A stretch of DNA of 30,311 nucleotides from Siminovitchia sp047228825. Lineage in GTDB: Bacteria; Bacillota; Bacilli; Bacillales; Bacillaceae_C. Within the stretch, counting starts at the first letter, position 1. Each line of letters starts with the position of its first letter. A program made the translations under genes and the position numbers. The notes below the pieces were generated by a model. It was given only the letters and a program-made list of their open reading frames with translations, was not told where the DNA came from and searched no databases. This document shows, piece by piece, positions 24,134 through 30,311 of the stretch. Location of the stretch: positions 1-30,311 of the forward strand of contig NZ_JBFEGN010000049.1 of the NCBI RefSeq assembly GCF_047228825.1. Reading direction: 5' to 3'.

Positions 24134-24631
24134 ATGCCGGGAAGACAGGAAGACAGTTTAAAGGATTTGAAGCTTTTGGGAAACAAGCAGACGGAATATT
24201 TATTCCGGTATTCGCCGCAAGTATTGGAGGCGATCGATAATTTGCATGTAAACCGGGATTATTTTATTAAATTTAATTGTCCCGAGTTTACATCGCTTTG
24301 CCCCCAGACAAACCAACCGGACTTTGCAACGATCTACATCAGTTATATTCCGGATAAAAAAATCGTGGAAAGCAAGTCTTTGAAACTGTATTTGTTCAGT
24401 TTCCGAAACCATGGGGATTTTCATGAAGACTGCGTCAATATCATGATGAATGATTTGATTGATTTGCTTGCTCCCAGGTATATAGAGGTATGGGGCAAAT
24501 TTACGCCAAGAGGCGGACTTTCTATAGATCCGTACTGCAATTATGGAAAGCCGGGGACAAAATATGAACAAATGGCCGAATACCGTTTGATGAATCACGA
24601 TATGTATCCCGAAAAAGTGGATAACCGCTAA
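24134..24631 (+). CDS. queF: NADPH-dependent 7-cyano-7-deazaguanine reductase
   Basis: QueF reduces preQ0 to preQ1 in the synthesis of the tRNA nucleoside queuosine. From the ATG at 24134 the product is 165 residues, the size of the unimodular B. subtilis enzyme. The active-site Cys lies in EFTSLCPQTNQPDF, and the QueF substrate motif is ESKSLKLYLFSFRNHGDFHED. A longer frame from 24041 starts inside the riboswitch and is not the gene. Expression is controlled by the preQ1 riboswitch, its terminator and the RBS hairpin upstream. The transporter gene follows after 19 bases. Confidence 0.96.
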   Translation: MPGRQEDSLKDLKLLGNKQTEYLFRYSPQVLEAIDNLHVNRDYFIKFNCPEFTSLCPQTNQPDFATIYISYIPDKKIVESKSLKLYLFSFRNHGDFHEDCVNIMMNDLIDLLAPRYIEVWGKFTPRGGLSIDPYCNYGKPGTKYEQMAEYRLMNHDMYPEKVDNR

Positions 24632-24650
24632 GAAAACAGGAGGAATATTT

Positions 24651-25286
24651 TTGCTTTATTATTTAAACGGGGCGTTTGTCGGCCTGCTCATTTTGTCCAA
24701 TATATTAGCGGTAAAGCTGGTGAGTATTGGAAATTGGGTGGTTCTGCCGGCAGCTGTTATGATCTATATTTTTACTTATCCGATTACGGATACGATTACG
24801 GAAGTGTATGGTAAGGAAGCGGCGAAAAAAACAGTTGCGGCGGGGCTCATTACGCAAGTTTTGGCGGTTTTTTTTATATATGCAGCCATCAAGCTTCCTC
24901 CCGCACCCTTTTATGAAAAGCAAGCGGAATTTCAAACGATTTTTAGCGCGGGATTCCGTGTGACGATTGCCAGTTTGGTTTCCTTTTTCATCAGCCAAAA
25001 CTTGGATGTCGCATTGTTTTACAAATTGAAAAAACGGCACGGGCAAAAAAAGCTTTGGATTCGCAACAATGTATCAACGATGGCAAGCCAGCTGGTGGAC
25101 ACAACCATTTTTATTACGATTGCCTTTTACGGGACAATGCCTGGTGCTGCCTTGGCCGGGCTTATTTTGACCCAGTATTCGTTTAAATTCGTGGCGGCGA
25201 TTTTTGATACACCTCTCGTTTATTTGCTTGTCAACTTATGTAGGCAAGAGTTTCAAAGAAATTCCTCTGTCCATAAGCTTTCGTAG
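24651..25286 (+). CDS. yhhQ: Queuosine precursor transporter (YhhQ/VUT family)
   Basis: 211 residues with about six membrane helices. Family features include YPITDTITEVYGKEAAKK near residue 45 and NNVSTMASQLVDT in the second half (DUF165). Members import preQ0 or preQ1. TTG start at 24651 with AGGAGG in front. It lies in one operon with queF, so the preQ1 riboswitch should couple uptake and synthesis. The annotation rests on family and context. Confidence 0.9.
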   Translation: MLYYLNGAFVGLLILSNILAVKLVSIGNWVVLPAAVMIYIFTYPITDTITEVYGKEAAKKTVAAGLITQVLAVFFIYAAIKLPPAPFYEKQAEFQTIFSAGFRVTIASLVSFFISQNLDVALFYKLKKRHGQKKLWIRNNVSTMASQLVDTTIFITIAFYGTMPGAALAGLILTQYSFKFVAAIFDTPLVYLLVNLCRQEFQRNSSVHKLS

Positions 25287-25312
25287 GCATGCATCAAAAT
25301 ATTTGCGAAAAA

Positions 25313-25339
25313 TGAAACGAATCGCTGGCCAATTGCGTA
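25313..25339 (+). promoter_or_regulatory. Sigma-W-type promoter of yuaF-floT
   Basis: TGAAAC (25313-25318), a 17-base spacer and CGTA (25336-25339), the hallmark of the extracytoplasmic factor sigma-W. In B. subtilis the yuaF-floT-yuaI operon is a known sigma-W target, so motif and context agree. Confidence 0.85.
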
Positions 25340-25416
25340 TATAGATTTATCGGTAAGATAGAAAAGGTGGGATGTCCGAAAACAAATAAATATCCATAAA
25401 AAAGGAATGATTGCCG

Positions 25417-25950
25417 ATGACTCTTTTTGGTATGCCGATCGAAACGATTTATTTAATATTATTAATCGTTTCAGGAAGTTTAAGCATTTTGTATTTACTA
25501 TTTGGAGATGTTCTGGAGGGAATTGGCGAAGTTTCACCTTTTCTCCACCCTGTCCTCATCTTTGCTTTTATCACTTTTTTCTCGGCGGGGGGATATATTC
25601 TCGAAAAGATCACGCCTCTTAACAGCCTGCTCATTATTGGAATTGCCGCTGTTGCCGCCCTGCTTTTGGCTACCCTTCTAAACGTATTTGTACTCATCCC
25701 ATTATCTTCTGCGGAACAATCGTTAAGTTATACGGAACAATCATTGGAGGGAAGAATCGGGAAAACGATCATTCCCATACCGGAAGAAGGATACGGGGAA
25801 GTGATCATCGACAGTTACAGCGGAAATATCTCCAAGCCTGCGGCCAGCTTTGAGGGCGCTGCCGCAATTCCGGAAGGAACAGAAGTACTTGTAGTTGAAG
25901 TAAAGAATGGCGTCTTATATGTTGTTCCTTACAAGAAAAATTTTTCATAA
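25417..25950 (+). CDS. yuaF: NfeD-like membrane protein, flotillin partner
   Basis: 177 residues from the ATG at 25417, which has better spacing to AAAGGA than the TTG at 25411. Hydrophobic segments (about 9-31, 45-65, 70-95) are followed by a C-terminal OB-fold domain (about 105-177, LEGRIGKTIIPIPEEGYGEV). NfeD proteins act with flotillins in membrane microdomains and in envelope-stress tolerance. It is the first gene of a two-gene unit, 14 bases before floT, behind a sigma-W-type promoter. Confidence 0.92.
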   Translation: MTLFGMPIETIYLILLIVSGSLSILYLLFGDVLEGIGEVSPFLHPVLIFAFITFFSAGGYILEKITPLNSLLIIGIAAVAALLLATLLNVFVLIPLSSAEQSLSYTEQSLEGRIGKTIIPIPEEGYGEVIIDSYSGNISKPAASFEGAAAIPEGTEVLVVEVKNGVLYVVPYKKNFS

Positions 25951-25964
25951 AGGGGGAATGAAGT

Positions 25965-27503
25965 ATGGCAGTTGGAATTTGGATTGTTGTCGGTATTGTC
26001 GTTTTTGTACTGATTGCCTTGCTTGCTATCATCATCACCAAATATCGGACGGCGGGACCGGACGAGGCTTTGATTGTAACGGGAAGTTACTTGGGAGGGA
26101 AAAATGTCCATGTCGATGATGCGGGCAATAAAATCAAAATCATTCGCGGCGGCGGGGCTTTTATACTCCCTGTTTTTCAACAGGCCCAACCGTTAAGCCT
26201 TTTATCGAGCAAGCTTGAGGTAACGACACCGGAGGTATATACAGAGCAAGGCGTACCGGTCATGGCGGATGGAACGGCGATCATTAAAATCGGCGGCTCC
26301 ATAAGCGAGATCGCAACAGCTGCTGAACAATTTTTGGGAAAAACGAAAGAAGAGCGGGAAAATGAAGCGAAAGAAGTATTGGAAGGACATCTCCGCTCCA
26401 TCCTCGGTTCCATGACAGTGGAGGAAATTTATAAAAATCGGGACAAATTTTCGCAGGAAGTGCAGCGGGTTGCCTCCCAAGATTTGGCCAAAATGGGACT
26501 TATCATCGTCTCATTCACCATAAAAGAAGTTCGCGATAAAAACGGGTATTTGGATTCACTCGGAAAACCCCGGATCGCCCAGGTGAAACGGGATGCGGAT
26601 ATTGCAACGGCCGAAGCTGAAAAAGAAACCCGGATTAAGCGGGCGGAAGCAGCTAAAGAAGCGAAAAAAGCGGAACTTGAAAGGGCGACGGAAATCGCGG
26701 AAGCCGAAAAAATCAACCAATTGAAAATGGCGGAGTTTCGGCGCGAGCAAGATACTGCCAAGGCGAATGCCGATCAAGCGTATGATCTCGAATCTGCCCG
26801 CTCCAAGCAAAAAGTAACCGAACAGGAAATGCAAATCAAAATTATTGAACGTCAAAAGCAAATAGAATTGGAAGAAAAAGAAATTTTAAGACGCGAGCGT
26901 CAGTACGATTCTGAAGTGAAGAAAAAAGCAGATGCGGATCGCTATGCAGTTGAACAGGGCGCGACAGCAGAAAAAATGAGGCAAATTGCTGAAGCGGATG
27001 CCCATCAATATCGGGTGGAAGCCACAGCGAAAGCAGAAGCTGAACGCGTTCGCTTGGATGGAATGGCAAAAGCGGATGCTGAGCGGGCGAAAGGGGAGAC
27101 AGAAGCCGAAGTGATCCGCCTGAAAGGGATTTCCGAAGCGGAAGCGAAACGCAAAGTGGCGGAAGCCTTCGAACAATACGGGCAGGCAGCAGTTCTCGAT
27201 ATGGTTCTGAAAATGCTTCCTGAATATGCCAAACAAGTCGCTGCCCCACTCGGGAATATAGACAAAATTACCGTCGTCGATACAGGTGCAGGCGGTGATG
27301 GCGGTGCGAATAAAGTGAGCGGATACGCCACAAATCTGATGGCGACGATGCAGGAGTCGCTGAAAGCTTCTTCAGGGATCGATGTGAAGGAACTGTTGGA
27401 AAATCTTTCCGGTAAAAATACGCGTAACAGCCTGGCCGGGGGGACATATGATTTGAAAGGCACGAAAGAAGAAATGAAAGCAACTCAAGGCGAGACTGTA
27501 TAA
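25965..27503 (+). CDS. floT: Flotillin-like protein
   Basis: A 512-residue flotillin, close to B. subtilis FloT in length. Residues 5-27 form a membrane hairpin or anchor, about 30-200 an SPFH/PHB domain, and about 205-410 a long coiled coil rich in EA repeats (AEAEKETRIKRAEAAKEAKK and similar). A Gly-rich C-terminal region follows. It oligomerises and organises ordered membrane domains. GGGGGAATG-type RBS. The usual third gene yuaI is absent; a terminator follows after 8 bases. Confidence 0.96.
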   Translation: MAVGIWIVVGIVVFVLIALLAIIITKYRTAGPDEALIVTGSYLGGKNVHVDDAGNKIKIIRGGGAFILPVFQQAQPLSLLSSKLEVTTPEVYTEQGVPVMADGTAIIKIGGSISEIATAAEQFLGKTKEERENEAKEVLEGHLRSILGSMTVEEIYKNRDKFSQEVQRVASQDLAKMGLIIVSFTIKEVRDKNGYLDSLGKPRIAQVKRDADIATAEAEKETRIKRAEAAKEAKKAELERATEIAEAEKINQLKMAEFRREQDTAKANADQAYDLESARSKQKVTEQEMQIKIIERQKQIELEEKEILRRERQYDSEVKKKADADRYAVEQGATAEKMRQIAEADAHQYRVEATAKAEAERVRLDGMAKADAERAKGETEAEVIRLKGISEAEAKRKVAEAFEQYGQAAVLDMVLKMLPEYAKQVAAPLGNIDKITVVDTGAGGDGGANKVSGYATNLMATMQESLKASSGIDVKELLENLSGKNTRNSLAGGTYDLKGTKEEMKATQGETV

Positions 27504-27511
27504 CATAAAGA

Positions 27512-27550
27512 AACCATGGCACGGAATGAAGATTCCGTCCATGGTTGTTT
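27512..27550. terminator. Bidirectional terminator between floT and mreBH
   Basis: AACCATGG and ACGGAAT (27512-27527, one bulged C) pair with ATTCCGT and CCATGGTT (27532-27546) around a GAAG loop. TTT-rich sequence lies on both sides, fitting the convergent genes. Confidence 0.8.
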
Positions 27551-27572
27551 CCTAATTTCATAGAGTTATTAC

Positions 27573-28580
27573 TTATTTTCCAACCGTTTGCAATTTATGA
27601 ATAAATCGCAAGGCCCGGCCTGTTCCGACAGCCACCGATTCCAGGGGGTTCGGGGCAATATGGACGGGAACGATAATCTCTCCGCTAAGCCATTCCTGCA
27701 AGCCGTTTAAAAGGGCTCCACCCCCGGATAAAACAACCCCGTGGTCCACGATATCTCCGCTCAATTCTGCCGGGCAATTTTCCAGCGTGGCCCGGATCGC
27801 TTCCAAAATATGAAGCAATGATTCTTTTAGCGCTTCCTGAATCTCTGTAGACGTGAGCGTAATCGTTTTTGGCAGGCCTGTAACGAGGTCGCGCCCGCGT
27901 ACTTCCATTGTTTTTTCAGGATGATCAACAAGTGCGTAGCCAATTTCAATTTTAATATTTTCCGCAGTCCGTTCGCCGATGAGCAAATTATATCCTTTAC
28001 GAACATGCTGGATGATATTTTCATTAAATTGGTCGCCGCCGATGCGGACCGTGTTGCAGTTAACGACGCCGCCGTACGAAATGATCGCCACTTCCGTCGT
28101 ACCCCCGCCGATATCAACTATCACGTTTGCGACAGGCTCTTCAACCGGAAGATCCGCCCCGATAGCTGCAGCGACAGGCTCTTCGATCAAATGAACGTTT
28201 TTTGCTCCGCAAGATTTTACCGCATCATGGATGGCTCGCCTTTCCACAGAAGTGGCCCCTGAAGGTGTACAAACAACGACATCCGGCTTTCTAATCGCAA
28301 ATCCCGACGCCTTACCGGCTTTTTTCATGACATGCTTCAGCATTTGGCTCGTAATATCAAAATCTGCTATAACGCCATCGCGCAACGGCCGCACAGCAAT
28401 GATGTTTGCAGGGGTTTTTCCGATCATGTCCTTTGCCTCAGAACCTACCGCTATCACTTGCTTCGTATCCGCATTGACCGCAACGACAGAAGGTTCATTT
28501 AAAATGATTCCCTTATTTTTTGTATACACCAGCACGTTCGCCGTACCCAGATCGATTCCGATTTCTGTATTTGAGAACAT
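27573..28580 (-). CDS. mreBH: Rod-shape-determining actin homologue MreBH
   Basis: 335 residues from the ATG at 28580, the exact size of B. subtilis MreBH; the frame extends upstream but AAGGTGG sits 6 bases before this ATG. Actin-type nucleotide motifs are IGIDLGTANVLVY (phosphate 1), VDIGGGTTEVAI (phosphate 2) and LSGGGALLNG (adenosine). The N-terminus FSNTEIGIDLG and the segment TPSGATSVERRAI favour MreBH over Mbl or MreB. It guides cell-wall synthesis under the membrane. It stands alone, unlike mreB with mreCD. The promoter looks like sigma-A; a sigma-I site (known for B. subtilis mreBH) was not found. Confidence 0.93.
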   Translation of the reverse strand: MFSNTEIGIDLGTANVLVYTKNKGIILNEPSVVAVNADTKQVIAVGSEAKDMIGKTPANIIAVRPLRDGVIADFDITSQMLKHVMKKAGKASGFAIRKPDVVVCTPSGATSVERRAIHDAVKSCGAKNVHLIEEPVAAAIGADLPVEEPVANVIVDIGGGTTEVAIISYGGVVNCNTVRIGGDQFNENIIQHVRKGYNLLIGERTAENIKIEIGYALVDHPEKTMEVRGRDLVTGLPKTITLTSTEIQEALKESLLHILEAIRATLENCPAELSGDIVDHGVVLSGGGALLNGLQEWLSGEIIVPVHIAPNPLESVAVGTGRALRFIHKLQTVGK

Positions 28581-28621
28581 ATGTACCACCTTGCCTTTTT
28601 TATTAAAAGTCCATACTTTGC

Positions 28622-28650
28622 ATAATAAAAGTATAATCAATTTGGTACAA
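28622..28650 (-). promoter_or_regulatory. Sigma-A promoter of mreBH
   Basis: On the minus strand TTGTAC (28650-28645), a 17-base spacer and TATTAT (28627-28622), about 40 bases before the ATG. Its -35 overlaps the -35 of a divergent promoter. Confidence 0.7.
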
Positions 28651-28670
28651 TAATTGTTGTTACATATTAT
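28642..28670 (+). promoter_or_regulatory. Divergent sigma-A-like promoter pointing into the hairpin cluster
   Basis: TTGGTA (28642-28647), a 17-base spacer and TATTAT (28665-28670) on the plus strand. It would transcribe the truncated ORF at 28721 and then the hairpins at 28804-28964. Confidence 0.55.
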
Positions 28671-28720
28671 GGGAAAGCGGGTTTGTAACAGAAGAAACAG
28701 ACCGTGGAGGTCAACTGGCG

Positions 28721-28774
28721 TTGAATTTTAGCGGTTTATGGAACATTTTCCTGACGCTTGTTATTAAAATTTAA
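28721..28774 (+). pseudogene. Truncated 5' end of a membrane-protein gene
   Basis: A TTG start with GTGGAGG ahead opens a frame reading MNFSGLWNIFLTLVIKI, then TAA. The hydrophobic run looks like the start of a first membrane helix that ends abruptly just before the repeat DNA that begins near 28790. With a promoter and RBS in place, this looks like a gene cut by the repeat. I cannot name the family. Confidence 0.35.
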
Positions 28775-28789
28775 CCAATTTGTAATCAG

Positions 28790-28975
28790 AAAAGGCAAGC
28801 GCCTTGCCCAGGACGGGCAAATAAGGCGAAACACGCAGGAGACCTCTAGCTCGGGGGGCCAGGCACTGGCGTCCTCTGGCGCCAGCGGTACTAGCACGTC
28901 CTGTGCGTCGGCAGGCTCATGCAGCGACGTCCTGTCGCTTCGCCTGCACTAGCACATCCTGTGCGTCGGAGCGAG
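28790..28975. repeat. Cluster of small hairpins with AGGAC or (G/A)TCCT loops
   Basis: Stem-loops seen: TTGCCC-AGGAC-GGGCAA (28804-28820), CTGGCG/CGCCAG (28866-28885, loop starting TCCT), GCAC-GTCCT-GTGC (28894-28906), GCGAC-GTCCT-GTCGC (28924-28938, enclosed by GCAGGC/GCCTGC at 28911 and 28942) and GCAC-ATCCT-GTGC (28952-28964). A 22-base direct repeat differing at one base flanks the central hairpin (28890-28911 and 28949-28970). The first loop is the exact complement of the GTCCT loops. No coding frame is convincing. Probably a dispersed palindromic element, possibly a structured RNA. Confidence 0.6.
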
Positions 28976-29213
28976 ACACAGAAAAGCTTCTTTTGAAGAA
29001 AAACTTTCTTAGCAAGTTATATTTTCTCTACTAATAAGAAAAGCGAGAGAGCTTGCCCGGGACCGGTAGGGCCGGAGAGAGCAAGTCCCGAACAGGTGTT
29101 AAGACCGGAACATTTCCCAACTGCACGGGAATCAAAATATTTGCACGAAAATTGAATGTTATGCACGATATTTAAGATATAGAGGCATGCACACACGTAT
29201 GGGGATTCTGTCC
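28976..29213. other. Rest of the long intergenic region before the thioesterase gene
   Basis: No gene is seen. GCTTGC (29051) with GCAAG (29081) and CGGGAC (29058) with GTCCCG (29085) form crossing complementary pairs. TGCACG recurs three times at exact 20-base intervals (29122, 29142, 29162). No clear terminator for the thioesterase gene was found here. Confidence 0.5.
29122..29181. repeat. Three degenerate 20-bp direct repeats with TGCACG heads
   Basis: TGCACG begins at 29122, 29142 and 29162. The 14 bases after each copy are AT-rich and agree in most columns, so this looks like a diverged 20-bp tandem repeat. It lies downstream of the thioesterase gene. Confidence 0.5.
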
Positions 29214-29732
29214 TCATAATACAATCTTTGAGAAGAACTCCGCTAATTCTTTACTCTCTTTTTTTCTTGTTTTTCGATGGGCGGCCCTCGTTTGGGCTGT
29301 TTCATGAAGCCAGCGTTCTTCTTCAGAGTCGGGTACTGCTTTTGGAACAGGGGTCGGGTTACCGTTTTCATCCAAGGCAACGAAAGTCAGAAAGGAGAAG
29401 GCAGCAATGGACTTTTCTCCCGATAATAAATTTTCGGAAACGACTTTGACAAACACTTCCATCGAAGTGCGGCCGCTCCAGGTCACAATCGCTTCCAGCG
29501 TAACAGCATCCCCAATGCGAATGGGCTTTAAAAAATCCACTGAATCAGTTGAAACCGTCACGACCGGCTTCCTGGCAAATTTTGTAGCCGCAATAGAGGC
29601 CACGTCATCAATGTCAGACATTAATTTTCCTCCGAACAAATTGCCGTAATGATTCGTATCAGGCGGTGATACATGGCTTGTTTTGATTGTGATTGTTTCT
29701 CTCATTTTTTTTCTGGGCTGTTCAACCATCAT
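29214..29732 (-). CDS. ykhA: Acyl-CoA thioesterase, hotdog fold (YkhA-like)
   Basis: 172 residues from the ATG at 29732 (AGAGG five bases upstream; a GTG at 29738 overlaps the RBS). The hotdog thioesterase motif is clear: SHVSPPDTNHYGNLFGGKLM, then DIDDVASIAA, TDSVDFLKPI and WSGRTSMEVFVKV. It hydrolyses acyl-CoA to free acid and CoA, probably as a hexamer. B. subtilis YkhA is very similar in length and motifs. The lysine/arginine-rich tail (HRKTRKKESKELAEFF) is ordinary for the group. Monocistronic. Confidence 0.93.
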   Translation of the reverse strand: MMVEQPRKKMRETITIKTSHVSPPDTNHYGNLFGGKLMSDIDDVASIAATKFARKPVVTVSTDSVDFLKPIRIGDAVTLEAIVTWSGRTSMEVFVKVVSENLLSGEKSIAAFSFLTFVALDENGNPTPVPKAVPDSEEERWLHETAQTRAAHRKTRKKESKELAEFFSKIVL

Positions 29733-29821
29733 ATTCACCTCTAAGGTTTCAAAACTGATTCATATTATATCATTGACTCCCTTAAATAAAACAATGATTT
29801 GGGGAAAAAATACAAAAAGAG

Positions 29822-29847
29822 GTTTAAGGATACAAGAATAAGGGTAT
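29822..29847 (+). promoter_or_regulatory. Sigma-B-type promoter of the 66-residue gene
   Basis: GTTTAA (29822-29827), a 14-base spacer and GGGTAT (29842-29847) match the general-stress sigma-B consensus exactly. The leader to the TTG start would be about 85 bases. Confidence 0.8.
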
Positions 29848-29939
29848 GGTTCAACATGCTTTACACTTTTATGAGCCAAGGGCGTCTCTTGTCACTTTTG
29901 ATTGAATGAATCAATTTATGGATAGGGGGAGATGTCAAG

Positions 29940-30140
29940 TTGGACAAGCCGGCAAAAAGAGTCAGGTATAATCCGGACGGCACTTTGCTTATCAGGCGTT
30001 GGGATGATAAGTTGGTTGTGAAGAGAAAGCCAGAATCTGCCGCAGACAATACGGGATACAGAGCTTTACACTTTCATGTTCAAGAAGATACGAAAGAAGA
30101 CTACGGATACAATTGGGAAACGGAATTGGACTATTATTAA
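29940..30140 (+). CDS. Small charged protein of unknown function, probably a general-stress gene
   Basis: 66 residues, rich in charged and aromatic residues (RVRYNPDGTLLIRRWDDKLVVKRKP at the start, split here only by reading; ending WETELDYY), with no membrane segment or signal peptide. TTG start at 29940 with GGGGGAG upstream. A perfect sigma-B-type promoter precedes it and a strong terminator follows the stop by three bases, so it is a complete monocistronic unit despite its size. I do not recognise the family. The opposite-strand frame at 29861-30049 is a shadow. Confidence 0.75.
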   Translation: MDKPAKRVRYNPDGTLLIRRWDDKLVVKRKPESAADNTGYRALHFHVQEDTKEDYGYNWETELDYY

Positions 30141-30143
30141 CGA

Positions 30144-30172
30144 AAAAACCGGGCAGCTTGTGCCCGGTTTTT
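30144..30172 (+). terminator. Terminator of the 66-residue gene
   Basis: AAAAACCGGGCA (30144-30155) pairs perfectly with TGCCCGGTTTTT (30161-30172) around GCTTG, the T-run being part of the stem. Confidence 0.92.
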
Positions 30173-30190
30173 CATGGCGATTGGTTGGTT

Positions 30191-30234
30191 GCAGCCGATT
30201 CTCTGCTCGCCTACAGCGAGCAGAGAATCGCTGC
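30191..30234. repeat. Perfect 15-bp hairpin next to the tandem array
   Basis: CGATTCTCTGCTCGC (30196-30210) pairs with GCGAGCAGAGAATCG (30216-30230) around CTACA. GCAG/CTGC outside it adds four pairs past one bulged C. There is no T-run, so it is not a normal terminator. Confidence 0.75.
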
Positions 30235-30311
30235 ATACCCGCGGATACCGAAAAATACCCGCGGATACCGAAAAATACCCGCGGATACCGAAAAATACCC
30301 GCGGATACCGA
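30235..30311. repeat. 20-bp tandem repeat array, runs off the window end
   Basis: The unit GCGGATACCGAAAAATACCC repeats perfectly from 30241 to the last base (3.55 copies), with a partial ATACCC before it. Each unit is two 10-bp halves, ATACCCGCGG and ATACCGAAAA. No start codon or RBS leads into it. Copies are head-to-tail without spacers, so it is not a CRISPR array. Confidence 0.9.

Noticed and set aside
27005..27463. Minus-strand frames of 135-152 codons inside floT
   Set aside because: The repetitive EA/K-rich coiled coil of FloT produces open antisense frames; no RBS and low-complexity products.
30235..30311. CRISPR array
   Set aside because: Units are contiguous 20-mers with no unique spacers and no cas gene nearby.

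Overview
The window is chromosomal DNA of an aerobic, low-to-moderate GC Bacillaceae bacterium (Bacillus sensu lato). The sequence supports this through strong Shine-Dalgarno sites with ATG, TTG and GTG starts, a class I preQ1 riboswitch ahead of queF, sigma-W- and sigma-B-type promoters, a YuaF/FloT pair, a 335-residue MreBH and an aa3-type menaquinol oxidase operon. No phage, plasmid, CRISPR or complete insertion sequence is seen. The species cannot be named from sequence alone.

Layout. 1-2507: a MOSC-domain protein behind a hairpin-rich leader, then a secreted subtilisin-like protease. 2508-10169: an acetone carboxylase locus, with a near-perfect sigma-54 promoter, acxABC, a decayed remnant of a succinyl-CoA:acetoacetate CoA-transferase gene (scoB) and a convergent GAF-PAS-AAA+ sigma-54 activator. 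10170-12766: an ABC exporter followed by a gene graveyard holding the tail of a second nfo copy and remnants of a response regulator, an ABC ATPase and an ABC-2 permease. 12767-16899: the qoxABCD menaquinol oxidase operon with an FNR/Rex-type palindrome upstream. 16900-17567: a structured intergenic repeat abutting a small membrane-protein gene. 17568-19764: a base-excision-repair pair (Fpg/Nei-family glycosylase and endonuclease IV). 19765-23849: a large catalase lacking the usual distal-pocket Asn, an iron-dependent alcohol dehydrogenase and a beta-carbonic anhydrase. 23850-25286: a preQ1-regulated queF plus queuosine-precursor transporter operon. 25287-27550: a sigma-W-type yuaF-floT membrane-microdomain operon. 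27573-29213: mreBH, a divergent promoter leading to a truncated ORF, and a cluster of small hairpins with complementary loops. 29214-30311: acyl-CoA thioesterase, a small gene with a sigma-B-type promoter, and a 20-bp tandem repeat that runs off the window.

How the genes work together. AcxABC would carboxylate acetone to acetoacetate under an enhancer-dependent activator. The CoA-transferase expected to feed acetoacetate into central metabolism survives here only as a remnant, so activation must be encoded elsewhere. Several stress-related genes (catalase, Fpg/Nfo, FloT, MreBH, the sigma-B gene) lie nearby but in separate transcription units. The best candidates for something undescribed are the atypical catalase pocket, the hairpin cluster at 28804-28964 and the tandem-repeat arrays near the right end. 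None of these is proven to be a functional system.
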